NCBI GenBank assembly: GCA_035561135.1
Contig: DATMYA010000048.1
Span: forward strand, 124,001 to 188,000
Length of the DNA stretch: 64,000 nucleotides
Direction of reading: 5' to 3'
Source of the DNA: Clostridia bacterium
GTDB lineage: Bacteria > Acidobacteriota > Terriglobia > Terriglobales > Acidobacteriaceae
Below the pieces are notes generated by a model that was given only the letters and a program-made list of their open reading frames with translations, had not been told where the DNA came from and did no database searches. The position numbers were made by a program, and so were the translations under genes. Each line of letters begins with the position of its first letter. Position 1 is the stretch's first letter. Shown here in pieces: positions 35,566 through 44,744 of the stretch.

Positions 35566-35798
35566 CCCCGACTGCCTGCCTTTAGCGCCTGCGCAGTCGT
35601 CTGCTGCCTGGTGTGCCAAATGCCGCGTCCATACGGCACTTCCATTGCTATTTCCGCATCACAGGATTACTATGATGATGGACCTGATACCGTCCACTTT
35701 CTGCGATATTCGTTCTTCTCACCGCGTAGCAGTCGGCCCACTGAACGGTTTTACCGAGGCGCGTCTCCCCCCGCCCGGGCGAAATTGGAGAGACGAAG

Positions 35799-36533
35799 AT
35801 GGCGTGGTATGCATACTGCATCACTGAGCAAAGTATCTTTCAGAACGTTCGAGTCCGTCGCCCATTCCCCATTGAGAATCTTCGAGGCATCAACGGGACG
35901 CCCGTGTTTGGCTATCCGAGCGGCGAGTTTGCTGTGATCGTCAGCGAATACTCGCACGAATCGGCGCTCACACAATCCTCCGTGGTGGAACACGCGCGTG
36001 TTGTGAGCGAGTGTTTCCGCAACTCCACCGTGCTGCCATTCCGGTTCGGCACCATTTTCGAGAACGACGACGCGCTTCGACAGGCGGTTCGCACCAACCG
36101 CAAGGCTTTCGGAGATAGCGTAGCGCATCTGCGCGGCAAGGCCGAAATGCACATCAAGGTCACCGTGCGTGGAGATGGTTCAATTCAGACCTTTTCCGAC
36201 GTGCTGCCGGCGCAGGCTGGCGGCGAGTACCTTATGCGGTTGCGCGAGAAAGCCAGTCGCGATCGGGAACGGCAGACCAAGGCACGCGCACTCTCGGTTC
36301 AGGTGCACAAGCTTTTCAATCCGCTTGAAGAAGAGGTTAGTTGCAAGAAAGTTGTTGCGGGCGGCATGACTATCGACATCGCCCACCTGATCGACACCAA
36401 GCAGATTGAGAAGTACCAGAACCGCTACAGCACTGCCAGTCGCCAACTTAAGAATTGCGAATTGGCGATCAGCGGCCCCTGGCCGCCTTACCACTTCATG
36501 CCTGGCAAACTACGAACAGTCGGGAACGACTGA
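35799..36533 (+). CDS. GvpL/GvpF-family protein, without other gas-vesicle genes
   Basis: 244 residues covering the whole GvpL/GvpF domain: MAWYAYCITEQ at the N-terminus, VLPFRFGTIFEN (about 78-89), then RGKAEMHIKVTVRG (about 113), GGEYLMRLREKASRD (about 140) and the family end CELAISGPWPPYHFMPG (about 222). In gas-vesicle clusters these proteins assist shell assembly. Here no gvpA, gvpN, gvpK or other gene is present, so another role is likely. GAGAGACG ribosome-binding site. It is followed by a terminator and a sigma-54 response regulator on the same strand. Confidence 0.9.
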   Translation: MAWYAYCITEQSIFQNVRVRRPFPIENLRGINGTPVFGYPSGEFAVIVSEYSHESALTQSSVVEHARVVSECFRNSTVLPFRFGTIFENDDALRQAVRTNRKAFGDSVAHLRGKAEMHIKVTVRGDGSIQTFSDVLPAQAGGEYLMRLREKASRDRERQTKARALSVQVHKLFNPLEEEVSCKKVVAGGMTIDIAHLIDTKQIEKYQNRYSTASRQLKNCELAISGPWPPYHFMPGKLRTVGND

Positions 36534-36987
36534 TTTGGGGAATCCAAGAAGGCGGCCATCCAGGCCGCCTTTCACTTTGCGTAATTGAGCCACTGAGCTG
36601 CTGAGCCCCTAAAGCACCCAGCTACCCCGAAGAGTGGGCACTGCCAGGCTAACTTGGCAGTTATCATCCCCCTGTGCTGCCCAACGAAGAAAGCAATCCT
36701 TGGCTAGCTTTAGGATATTTTTGCCAATTCTTGGAATTTCTATAGAATGTCTGCATCTAAGCCGGTGGGTGTGGATGGTGGTGCCCCTCGGTCCCCCTCT
36801 GACGTGGCCCCGATCCACCGATCTCCACGCCCCGCGGGCGACCTTTTGTTGGATGTGGTGATTAACTCCTAAACAGGTTCGACTCCGTTCGTAGCGATTC
36901 CAGGTACGGTTTTCACAAAGTTCCATAGCCGCGGGACGAGAGAGATGTCACTGCGATTCCGCAGCTTGTATCGGAGGGGCTGAAGGA
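36534..36987. other. Spacer upstream of the sigma-54 response regulator
   Basis: About 450 bases. It contains the GvpL/F terminator, a short CACTGAGCTGCTGAG tract (36585-36608) and an inverted repeat CTGCCA/TGGCAG near 36643-36661. No -24/-12 site fitting GG-N10-GC was convincing. Confidence 0.45.
36549..36571 (+). terminator. Terminator of the GvpL/F gene
   Basis: Stem AAGGCGGCC/GGCCGCCTT with loop ATCCA, followed by TCACTTTG; 16 bases after the stop. Confidence 0.8.
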
Positions 36988-38490
36988 ATGGTGCCGACGC
37001 CGAAGACGAGAGTGCTGGTGGTTGATGACGATGCCGCCACGGCCAGGTTTCTGAGTTCGTATCTGATTCGCAGGAATTTCGACGTAAGCGTCGCAGCGAC
37101 GGGCGAAGAAGCCATTCGCATGTTCCGCGTCTACGATCCCACGCTAGTGCTGCTTGATCTCGCCATGCCGGGCATGAGTGGAATCGACACCCTTGAACGC
37201 CTTAAGCAGATTAAGCCGGAGGTTTCCGTAATCATGCTCTCTGCGCAGAGCAGTCCAGAGATCATCTTCAAAGCCTCCAAGCTCGGCGCGGACGATTACA
37301 TTGGTAAGCCATTCGAGCCCAAGGAACTCGACCTGCGCATCAGCAAGGTTCTGGAAAAACAGAGACTCGTAACCGAAGTCACTCAATTGCGCGACCAGGT
37401 GCGCCGCCAGTCCGACTTCACCATGCTCTTCGGCACGAGCCCCAAGATGGAAGAAGTCAAGAACACCATCGAGCAGGTGGCAGACACCACCGCGACGGTC
37501 CTCGTACGCGGCGAAAGCGGCACCGGCAAAGAGGTCGTGGCGCGCATGGTTTACGCACAGTCATTGCGCCACGAGAAGCCGTTTGTGAAGGTAAATTGCG
37601 CCGCTATTCCACATGAGTTGCTGGAAAGCGAACTCTTCGGGTACGAACCCGGAGCTTTCACGGGCGCCAATCGCCAGAAGCTCGGCAAGTTCGATCTGGC
37701 AAACAACGGAACCATCTTCCTCGACGAGATCAGCGAGATGCACCCGTCGCTCCAGGCGAAGCTCCTGCACGTTTTGCAGGACGGCGAATTCGCCCGCCTG
37801 GGAGGTAAGCGCGATATTGCGGTCGACGTTCGCGTCCTCGCCGCCACCAACAAACCGCTCGAACGGGCCGTGGAAGAAGGCCTTTTCCGCGAAGATCTTT
37901 TCTACCGCCTGAACGTCGTTACCATACACATACCGCCGCTTCGCGAGCGCCGTGAGGAGATACCCATCTTCCTCGATTTCTTCCTGCGCAAATACAGCGA
38001 GTTCTATGGCAAAACACCGGCTCAGTTCAGCGACTACGCCGTCGGGCGAATGATGGAATATACCTGGCCGGGGAACATACGAGAATTGGAGAATCTCGTA
38101 AAGCGTTACACCATCGTGGGCAATGAGGCGCAAATTATCCGCGAACTCTCTACCCACAAACCCATCGTCTCGTCCCTGTCGGGGAATAGTCCCATCTGGG
38201 GCATTAAGGAACCGGCGATTGCTGCGCCGCCGCATAACTCGCAACCGGCTGTTCCCGCACCCGTCTCCAATGCCATGGGCGAAATCGAAATGCCTTCTCT
38301 GCTGGAGATTGGAAAACGCGCCGCCATGCTCGCCGAGCGCGAAGCGATTGAACGCGTACTTGCCCAAACGCGTTGGAATCGCAGGCAAGCCGCCAAGATC
38401 CTCAAGATCAGTTACAAGGCCCTACTCAACAAACTCAAGGCGATGGAAGAACAGAATCAGGCGAATCAGGCTAAGCAACATCCTGCTTAA
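36988..38490 (+). CDS. Sigma-54-dependent response regulator (NtrC/AtoC type)
   Basis: 500 residues in three domains. Receiver (about 7-125): VLVVDDDAATARF acidic pocket, phospho-Asp in LVLLDLAMPGMSG, and Lys in IGKPFEPKEL. AAA+ sigma-54 activator (about 145-375): Walker A GESGTGKEVVARM, sigma-54 contact loop GAFTGAN, Walker B GTIFLDEISEMHP, and arginine-finger region FREDLFYRLNVV. A Pro-rich linker leads to a Fis-type helix-turn-helix (about 445-490; WNRRQAAKILKISYKALLNKL). It activates sigma-54 promoters when phosphorylated. No full kinase is adjacent; the solo HisKA protein lies 1.9 kb upstream. Confidence 0.96.
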   Translation: MVPTPKTRVLVVDDDAATARFLSSYLIRRNFDVSVAATGEEAIRMFRVYDPTLVLLDLAMPGMSGIDTLERLKQIKPEVSVIMLSAQSSPEIIFKASKLGADDYIGKPFEPKELDLRISKVLEKQRLVTEVTQLRDQVRRQSDFTMLFGTSPKMEEVKNTIEQVADTTATVLVRGESGTGKEVVARMVYAQSLRHEKPFVKVNCAAIPHELLESELFGYEPGAFTGANRQKLGKFDLANNGTIFLDEISEMHPSLQAKLLHVLQDGEFARLGGKRDIAVDVRVLAATNKPLERAVEEGLFREDLFYRLNVVTIHIPPLRERREEIPIFLDFFLRKYSEFYGKTPAQFSDYAVGRMMEYTWPGNIRELENLVKRYTIVGNEAQIIRELSTHKPIVSSLSGNSPIWGIKEPAIAAPPHNSQPAVPAPVSNAMGEIEMPSLLEIGKRAAMLAEREAIERVLAQTRWNRRQAAKILKISYKALLNKLKAMEEQNQANQAKQHPA

Positions 38491-38945
38491 TAGTGGCACG
38501 TCAGTTCATATTGACATTTTGTGATAGTTGCGGATTTACCACACCGGCCTGTGCAAAACTCCTGCGGGACACTCTCTAAACGTCCAGACAACAATTGTTT
38601 CGGATTTCCCTGCGGCTACTTACCTTTGCAGCAAGTTTTGGATTCCTAAGTGCAACTTAGGTTCCCAACAAAAGAGGCCGTACAAGTGACTTTAACCCTC
38701 TTCCCAGTTTCTCGACTTCTCTCTCGACGTTCCGCTCGTCGGAACACCTTGCATCGCCTTCCCTGAACTCCCTCCCGCCCTTCGCCTCTTTTAAAGCGAC
38801 CTTGAGTTATGGGTCGCTTTTTTCTTGGTTCCACTTGTTTCGAAGATTGGCGGCAAAACTAATACCCCGCAAACTCGACAAGATTTTCAATACCCGCATT
38901 TGCGATTCGATTGCGCCTCTGATCTCCGCCGACGATAATTGGCAG
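38491..38945. other. Spacer between the response regulator and M28 peptidase genes
   Basis: About 455 bases. It carries one strong terminator (38793-38823). An in-frame extension of the peptidase through the terminator stem was rejected. No other feature seen. Confidence 0.5.
38793..38823 (+). terminator. Rho-independent terminator upstream of the peptidase gene
   Basis: Stem AAAGCGACC/GGTCGCTTT with a loop of about 10 bases and a run of six T. It lies 300 bases after the response regulator stop, so that transcript or an unseen small RNA ends here. Confidence 0.85.
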
Positions 38946-39884
38946 ATGTTGCGCCGCATCGCTCTCGCGTGCTCTCTTGTCCCTGTTCTACTGAGTCTGC
39001 TTGTGCTTGGGGCGCTGACAGTGCCGCTGGCAGCGCAGGAAGGATCCGCAGGCAAAGCGGCCAGTCGAGGGATACGGTACCGACGCCTCCTGCCGGAGAC
39101 GATCCAGGAGCGCCTCGCTGCCGCTCCGCGCAACAACGCCGTCCGCGGAAACCTGTTGCGCGAGTCGTTCTCGGCGGCGGGCTGCTCGCAAACATCGGAA
39201 GCCGTTGTGAAAGGCGAAAAGCTTCCCAACGTCATCTGTACCCTGCCAGGCAAATCCGACGGCGTCATCATTATCGGCGCTCACTTCGATCACGTCGTTT
39301 CAGGCGATGGTGTCGTTGACAACTGGAGCGGAGCTGCACTCTTGCCAAGCCTCTTCGAATCCGTGCGCGTTGACGAACGGGAGCACACGCTCGTGTTCAT
39401 CGGATTCACTGCCGAAGAAAAGGGACTGATCGGCTCGAAAAGTTACGTGAAATCGCTGACGCGCGAGCAGCGGTCGAACATCCTCGCCATGGTCAACATC
39501 GACACTCTGGGCCTTTCGCCGACGAAGGTGTGGGGCTCGCACGCCGATCCGGCACTTGTTAAAGCGCTCGCTCACATCGCCAGCATGATGCATCTGCCGG
39601 TCGCCATCGTGAATGTAGAAAACGTTGGAAGCGCCGACTCCGAAGCCTTCCGGGAAAAGAAGATTCCTGCGATTACGATCCACTCGGTCACCGAATCGAC
39701 GCTGCCAATCCTGCATAGCGATCGCGACCGTCTCAACGCTATCCGGCCCGACGACTACTACCAGTCCTACATGCTTCTGGCCGGTTACATCGTCTATCTC
39801 GACCAGAACCTTGACCGCACTCCTGCACCGGCAAACGTTGCGAGTGCGGGAGCCACAAGCACAACTCCTTCGGAACGCAAGTAG
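38946..39884 (+). CDS. Secreted M28-family zinc peptidase
   Basis: 312 residues from the ATG at 38946, which begins a signal peptide (RRIALACSLVPVLLSLLVLG...LAAQ). The longer frame crosses a terminator hairpin. The two-zinc ligand set of M28 aminopeptidases is visible: GAHFDHV (about 98), DNWSGAA (about 112), FTAEEKGLIGSKSY (catalytic and metal Glu, about 140), VNIDTLG (about 169) and LHSDRDRLNAI (about 255). It probably cleaves N-terminal residues of peptides in the periplasm or outside. Weak ribosome-binding site. Confidence 0.9.
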   Translation: MLRRIALACSLVPVLLSLLVLGALTVPLAAQEGSAGKAASRGIRYRRLLPETIQERLAAAPRNNAVRGNLLRESFSAAGCSQTSEAVVKGEKLPNVICTLPGKSDGVIIIGAHFDHVVSGDGVVDNWSGAALLPSLFESVRVDEREHTLVFIGFTAEEKGLIGSKSYVKSLTREQRSNILAMVNIDTLGLSPTKVWGSHADPALVKALAHIASMMHLPVAIVNVENVGSADSEAFREKKIPAITIHSVTESTLPILHSDRDRLNAIRPDDYYQSYMLLAGYIVYLDQNLDRTPAPANVASAGATSTTPSERK

Positions 39885-40055
39885 GCGCTTATCACTGCCG
39901 CGAGCACGATACACACCAAGTTATTTGTGATTCTTTCGTGCTGATACCTGCATCAAAACATTTTCAAAAGTGGCGCTTCTGCAGTTGACGCACTCCGCGG
40001 TCGCACATATGATTCCCGTTCTGGTTTGAGTCGCCGGGGCGCCGGGAAAGAGTTC

Positions 40056-40430
40056 ATGGAAAAAAAGAAGCTGGAAACGTTCAAAAAACGACTCGAGGAA
40101 AGACAGCGCGAACTGCGGCACAACGTCACGCGCACGGAACAGGACGGCCGCAACGCCGATGTCGGCGATATGGCGCAGGACATTGCCGACCGTGCGTCCA
40201 GTTCCTATCAAAAGGAGTTCCTTTTCCATCAGAGCAATACCGAGCGACAGACGCTGCAAATGGTGGAAGGCGCGCTGAGCCGCATACGCGAAGGCAGTTT
40301 CGGCGAGTGTGTCTCGTGCGGCAGCGAGATCAATCCCAAGCGCCTTGAAGCCGTGCCCTGGACGCGTTTCTGTATCGCATGCCAGGAGAAGCTTGAACAA
40401 GGTCAACTGGAGCAGGAAACGGGCACGTAA
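40056..40430 (+). CDS. DksA/TraR-family zinc-finger protein
   Basis: 124 residues. An N-terminal coiled coil (1-75; EKKKLETFKKRLEERQRELR) with the acidic tip region DVGDMAQDIADRASS precedes a C4 zinc finger CVSCGSEINPKRLEAVPWTRF...CIAC (about 86-110). Such proteins enter the RNA polymerase secondary channel and adjust transcription, often with ppGpp. The tip lacks a clear DXXDXA motif at the exact position, so DksA identity is not certain. GGGAAAGAG ribosome-binding site. Confidence 0.88.
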   Translation: MEKKKLETFKKRLEERQRELRHNVTRTEQDGRNADVGDMAQDIADRASSSYQKEFLFHQSNTERQTLQMVEGALSRIREGSFGECVSCGSEINPKRLEAVPWTRFCIACQEKLEQGQLEQETGT

Positions 40431-40454
40431 CTCCACCCTTGTCTCAAATAGTCG

Positions 40455-40483
40455 AAGAGGCCGCCCGCGGGCGGCCTCTTTTT
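40455..40483. terminator. Terminator between dksA-like and asmA-like genes
   Basis: Stem AAGAGGCCGCCC/GGGCGGCCTCTT, effectively 11 bp with a 4-base loop, followed by TTT on the plus strand. Convergent genes on both sides. Confidence 0.88.
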
Positions 40484-40518
40484 GTGGGGTAAACGCTTCT
40501 TTGGGGCCAGCGCCGGGG

Positions 40519-43479
40519 TTACCTCGGTTGCGGCTCTTGTTGCTGTTGCTGCTGCTTCTTCTTTGCGCCACCCAGTACCTGGTTCAACAGATTGCCCACA
40601 GCTTCCGACGTGGAGTTCTGCTGCGTTTGCGGCTTTGCCTGCTGTTGTGTTTGGGTTTGCGGCTGTGCCTGTCCCGCCGGATACTGCTGGTTCGGCTTCG
40701 GCTTGCCGGTCAACGCATCAACAATCCCGGCAACTCCTCCTTGTCCATTAACTTGCCCGCCGCCTTTGTTTCCCATCACCGCTCCCAGTATCCCGCTGCT
40801 CAACTGTCCTGGATTCGAGAAGCTTGGCAGCAGGTTCTGCATCTTCATTTCCGCCACCTTCGCCATATCCGGCTGAAACTGTAGCTTCTGGAAGGTGCCG
40901 GTCACCATCACCGGCAGCACGAGTTCGCCTTTGTTGTTCGCCAGAGCAGTCTGCATGAAGCCGCCAACTCCGGTACCGCCAACCTGCTCGCTATACGACT
41001 TTGAGAGTACGGCCGTAACGCGCATGTTTACCGATTGGTCTACCAGGCTTACTGCGCCGGTGGCCGCCAATGTTCCTCCATCGATCAGCGCCTTCAGGTT
41101 ATTGGTGGAGGCAACACCATTGCGCACATCGAAGTCACCCGTGAGTTGCGACAGGTTTGTGAAGTTCTGCGCCGTACGTCCCAAGGACTGGAACTTGCCT
41201 ATCGCCGAGAGCTGTTGCAGCATGTCGACGTTTGCGAGCTTGCCATCGTGCAGGTTCAATGACATTCGCCCGTTCAGCGTTCGCGCAATGTCCTGCCCCT
41301 TCGGCACGGACGTGAATGTCGCCTGCGTATTCGCCGCCAGCAAACCATACAACGCTTCCTTCACCGAACTCACTGAAGCAAGCAGCTTGTTCGCGTCCAC
41401 GTTTTGCAGACGCAGGTTCACGTTGTACAACGTCTGCGGCTGGCGCATGTCGAGCTCGATCGTGCCGGTCTCGTTGCCGCCGTAAACCACCGCCGTCACG
41501 GGCGCCAACCGAATCATGCCGTTGTTCAGGGTGACATTTGAACGAACGTTGTTCAGCGCCAACTGGTCGTACAGTACCGTACCGATCTGTACGGTGCCGC
41601 CACCCGTCATCTTCGTGATGATGCTTGGCTGCTGCGTTGCCGCTGCCTGCGCGTGAGCTTCGGGAATCAATCCGAGCGAGGCAGTCCTATGCGGGGCTGG
41701 CTGCGGCGCGCCCGCTCCCATGATCTGCTGCATTTCGATCACATCTAGCTTGTCTGCCGAGAGCGCGAACTGCACATTCGGCGCCTCGAAATTACGCATC
41801 GTCATCGTGCCGCTGGCGTTCGTGCTGCCCACCGACGCTGCCACATTCTCCATCACCATGGAATTTTTGGTAAAGCGCAGGTTTGCGTTCCTTACATTCA
41901 CCGGACGGGCCAGCGTTGCCGTTTTCAGCGAAGCGTTCGCAATCTGCCCGGTACCACTGAAGTTCATGGCCGCTGAATTCTTCACCGGCCCGGTCGCATG
42001 CACATCCAGCGTGAGCGAACCGCTGCCGTTCATTCCATCTACGGCCGGCACTCCATAGGCTCGCGCCATGTTAATGAGTTCCGCGATGTTGGCATTCGCC
42101 GTGCGCAAGACTGCATCGATGGTGGGAGCCTTCGTCGTGTACTGTCCCAGGGTGAAGCGCCCGTTGACGCTAGTTCCGCCCGTTGAAGCCGTGAAGTCAT
42201 TGGACCGGATCGCATCCGGAGCCAGCGCCAGCTCGATTGCGTTGACTTTAACGGGTTGCGGAAGATCTTTTCCGGTCACCACCAGTTCGCGCCAGGCGAG
42301 TGTTCCATTCATCGATGGACTCGATGTGGAGCCCTGGGCGTGCAGGTTCGCATTCATGCGTCCAGCCACCTGCATCGCCGGGCTGAACCCCACTCCAAAC
42401 GCTCCCGCCAGCCGCGCCGCCTCCGCAATCGAGACGTCACTGGCTTGCACTCGCATGTCCATCAGTGCGGGCGTGTTGCGAGTGTTCACGCTGCCAGCGA
42501 TGGAAAGCGGCGTATTGCCCAACCTGAGCGTGGCTCTTGTAATCTGTATTACGTCGTTGGTCAGATCGTCGCTCACGTCGTAGTCAGCAGTGATCGGGTA
42601 TCCGACGTCCACGCCGCGAATGCGCGGATTCTCCAGTTTCAGCGAACCGCTCGACGCAAGCTTGCCACCTTCGTTCTTAAGCTGCGCCGTGCCGCTGACG
42701 ATCGCGTCCGTTTTTTCAAGTGCCTCCGAGTTCAGAAACTTCTGCGCCGCCGAAAGCGAAACCTGCTCCAGTTTCAGCGTGCCATTGAACGACGTGTTCA
42801 GCATGCTCGCGTCGTCGATCGGTCCGCCTTTGCCATCCAATCGAGCAACCTGCTTACCCTGTCCGGGCAGGTGCGCCTCCATGACCACAGAGAAGGGCTT
42901 GCCTTGTGCGTAGTCTCGGAGAGTCAGATCAATGTGGTCGTACACCGCGCGGGACTGATGCTTTTGCAGATCCGTAACCGCAACGCTGCCGTCAATTATC
43001 TTCAGCACCGCCAATTCGAATTTCTTCTGCTGGTTGACCGGTTGGTTTTGTGGAGCCTGCGGCGGAGGCGTCGTGGCTCCGTTTACCGTACGGTTTCCCA
43101 ACGACGCGAAGTTCCAAATGCCCTGCTGATTGCGCACCATCTCCACTTGCGGCTTGCGCAGCTCCAGTCTGCTGATCTCCAGCTCCTTTTTGAGGAGCGG
43201 GCCCAGCTTCGCCGTCACAAATAGTTCCTGCGCCTGTGCGAACGGACGCCCGGTATTGAAGCTCTTGTCCTCGCCGATGACGGCGTTCTGTACGCGGAAG
43301 GCCGGCGGGAACAGGCTCAAGTTCATTGCGCCCAGTTGCACCGGGCGGTTCAGCCGCTGCTCCAGTTCCGCCTGTATGCGCCCGCGATAACGGTTCACGT
43401 CTACAAAGCGCGGCAGGATGGCTGCCGCGAGTACCACAAGCACCAGCAGAACGAGGATTGCGATTCCCAATTTGCGCAT
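40519..43479 (-). CDS. Large AsmA-family inner-membrane protein
   Basis: 986 residues. One N-terminal membrane anchor (KLGIAILVLLVLVVLAAAIL) then FVDVNRYRGRIQAELEQRLN, the standard AsmA opening, and a long beta-rich periplasmic body with repeated strands (GTAQLKNEGGKLASSGSLKL, GSLTLDVHATG). AsmA-like proteins are linked to phospholipid transport and outer-membrane assembly. The last 70 residues are Gln-rich (QPQTQTQQQAKPQTQQ; KKKQQQQQQ), an unusual end. The start at 43479 has AGGGGG upstream; an earlier in-frame start adds 12 residues. Confidence 0.9.
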   Translation of the reverse strand: MRKLGIAILVLLVLVVLAAAILPRFVDVNRYRGRIQAELEQRLNRPVQLGAMNLSLFPPAFRVQNAVIGEDKSFNTGRPFAQAQELFVTAKLGPLLKKELEISRLELRKPQVEMVRNQQGIWNFASLGNRTVNGATTPPPQAPQNQPVNQQKKFELAVLKIIDGSVAVTDLQKHQSRAVYDHIDLTLRDYAQGKPFSVVMEAHLPGQGKQVARLDGKGGPIDDASMLNTSFNGTLKLEQVSLSAAQKFLNSEALEKTDAIVSGTAQLKNEGGKLASSGSLKLENPRIRGVDVGYPITADYDVSDDLTNDVIQITRATLRLGNTPLSIAGSVNTRNTPALMDMRVQASDVSIAEAARLAGAFGVGFSPAMQVAGRMNANLHAQGSTSSPSMNGTLAWRELVVTGKDLPQPVKVNAIELALAPDAIRSNDFTASTGGTSVNGRFTLGQYTTKAPTIDAVLRTANANIAELINMARAYGVPAVDGMNGSGSLTLDVHATGPVKNSAAMNFSGTGQIANASLKTATLARPVNVRNANLRFTKNSMVMENVAASVGSTNASGTMTMRNFEAPNVQFALSADKLDVIEMQQIMGAGAPQPAPHRTASLGLIPEAHAQAAATQQPSIITKMTGGGTVQIGTVLYDQLALNNVRSNVTLNNGMIRLAPVTAVVYGGNETGTIELDMRQPQTLYNVNLRLQNVDANKLLASVSSVKEALYGLLAANTQATFTSVPKGQDIARTLNGRMSLNLHDGKLANVDMLQQLSAIGKFQSLGRTAQNFTNLSQLTGDFDVRNGVASTNNLKALIDGGTLAATGAVSLVDQSVNMRVTAVLSKSYSEQVGGTGVGGFMQTALANNKGELVLPVMVTGTFQKLQFQPDMAKVAEMKMQNLLPSFSNPGQLSSGILGAVMGNKGGGQVNGQGGVAGIVDALTGKPKPNQQYPAGQAQPQTQTQQQAKPQTQQNSTSEAVGNLLNQVLGGAKKKQQQQQQEPQPR

Positions 43480-43664
43480 AGAACCCCCTGTTCCGGGCAC
43501 CAGCCCGGGACTCACGTTGTACTACCAACCCAATGACGAAGAGTGCGTGCTCTGTAAGAAGCTGGGGACCGGGGGCCGGTTGCACTAGGAGAGTAGCATT
43601 CGAGCGTTGCGAACGATGGATCGCCAGCCCATTCATCCTTCACAATGACCCGACAACTCGTTTC

Positions 43665-43673
43665 TGGTAAACT
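43665..43673 (+). promoter_or_regulatory. Extended -10 (TGGTAAACT) of the TPR gene
   Basis: TG plus one base before TAAACT, 43 bases upstream of the GTG start. No -35 at the right distance, as is common with extended -10 promoters. Confidence 0.45.
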
Positions 43674-43716
43674 CAGTTGTTTCCGACCGTTAAGCTGCTC
43701 TAGGTAAGGACCTATC

Positions 43717-44427
43717 GTGCGTTATACCCGTCATGAACTAAAATCTGACAGATTCGCGGAAACGGCTGCCGAAGCCGTTCACTGGACTGCTGCCCACCGT
43801 TCAAAGCTACTGACCGGCGGCATAGCTGTCGCCCTCATTGTCGTGCTCGCAATCGGCGGTTATTGGTATGTCAATCACCGCAACAATCAGGCTGGCGTGG
43901 AACTTGGCAAGGCAATGACAATCTACAACGCGCAGCTGCGGCCCTCAAGCATTCCGGCAGATCCCAACGTGGTTAGCTTCACATCCGTTGAGGAACGCTC
44001 GAAAGCTGCACGGCATGAGTTTGCCCGCATCGTAGACAAGTACGGGTCCACGCACTCCGGCCAGCTCGCGAAGTATTTCGTAGCGCTTACCGAGCAGGAC
44101 CTCGGCAACACCAGTGACACGGAGAAGCAACTGAAGGAAATATCAACGACGGGCGATGCCGATGTCGCAGCCCTGGCAAAGTTTGCACTCGCTTCCGTTT
44201 ACCGCAACACAAATCGCGAAGCCGACGCCGTGCGTACCTACAAGGACATCATCGATCATCCCGCGCGCACCGTGCCCAAGGTAACTGCGCAGCTCGAGCT
44301 GGCCGATGTTTACGCCGCAACGCAGCCGGCGGAGGCTCGAAAGATATATGAGCAGATCGCCAAAGAAGATCCCAAGGGCCCCGGAGCGGAGATCGCCGCA
44401 CAGCGTCAAGCTGCCCTGAAGCAGTAG
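43717..44427 (+). CDS. Membrane-anchored tetratricopeptide protein (YfgM-like)
   Basis: 236 residues starting with GTG (AAGGACC upstream). One membrane helix (about 35-53, TGGIAVALIVVLAIGGYWYV), a short cytoplasmic N-terminus, and a TPR_21-type periplasmic domain: KAARHEFARIVDKYGSTHSG, AALAKFALASVYRNTNREAD and AQLELADVYAATQPAEARKI. YfgM-like proteins assist the Sec translocon and periplasmic chaperones. Divergent from the AsmA gene; followed by a strong terminator. Confidence 0.85.
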   Translation: MRYTRHELKSDRFAETAAEAVHWTAAHRSKLLTGGIAVALIVVLAIGGYWYVNHRNNQAGVELGKAMTIYNAQLRPSSIPADPNVVSFTSVEERSKAARHEFARIVDKYGSTHSGQLAKYFVALTEQDLGNTSDTEKQLKEISTTGDADVAALAKFALASVYRNTNREADAVRTYKDIIDHPARTVPKVTAQLELADVYAATQPAEARKIYEQIAKEDPKGPGAEIAAQRQAALKQ

Positions 44428-44744
44428 GGTCGCGAATCGCGGTCGAGAGTCGCGAGTCTCGTGCAGGTCGAGTTCTAAACTTGAGGATTACGAGGGCGCC
44501 CACGAGCGCCCTGTTTTTTTGGTAGGCCTTTCTGGCGGGTCGCGACAAGGCCATTAAGCACTCTCCTTCGCGACAGCTCACGACTTGTGACTCTCGTGCA
44601 ACACAGGCAACGTCTCGACGCGAAGCGCATCTTTAAGTGTCAGACGGCGCTACGTTTGTGACGTGCCGTCGTTGATATTTTCAGCGGCGATTCGGTCATC
44701 GTCGCACATCCGGCATTTCACCAGCTGTTGAGGAGGCACCTGCA
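44428..44744. other. Spacer between TPR and YtxH genes
   Basis: About 317 bases including the TPR terminator. Direct words TCGCGAGTC/GTCGCGAC repeat weakly. Nothing else recognised. Confidence 0.4.
44493..44521 (+). terminator. Terminator of the TPR gene
   Basis: Stem AGGGCGC/GCGCCCT with a 6-base loop and a run of seven T. Confidence 0.88.

Larger units (their letters stand above)
35061..35798. other. Long spacer between the HisKA and GvpL/F genes
   Basis: About 740 bases with no convincing coding gene. It holds a full hairpin element at 35396-35497 and a CTCAGTAG tract at 35507-35565. The short open frames here lack ribosome-binding sites or family features, and there is no remnant of a kinase ATPase domain. 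Confidence 0.55.

Noticed and set aside
35799-36533. Gas-vesicle gene cluster
   Set aside because: Only a GvpL/F gene is present; no GvpA or other structural gene was found on either strand.
36600-36987. Sigma-54 promoter upstream of the response regulator
   Set aside because: TGGCAG words are present, but the GC at -12 with a 10-base gap is not.
38802-38945. N-terminal extension of the M28 peptidase
   Set aside because: It would pass through the stem and T-run of a strong terminator, and the internal ATG begins a normal signal peptide.
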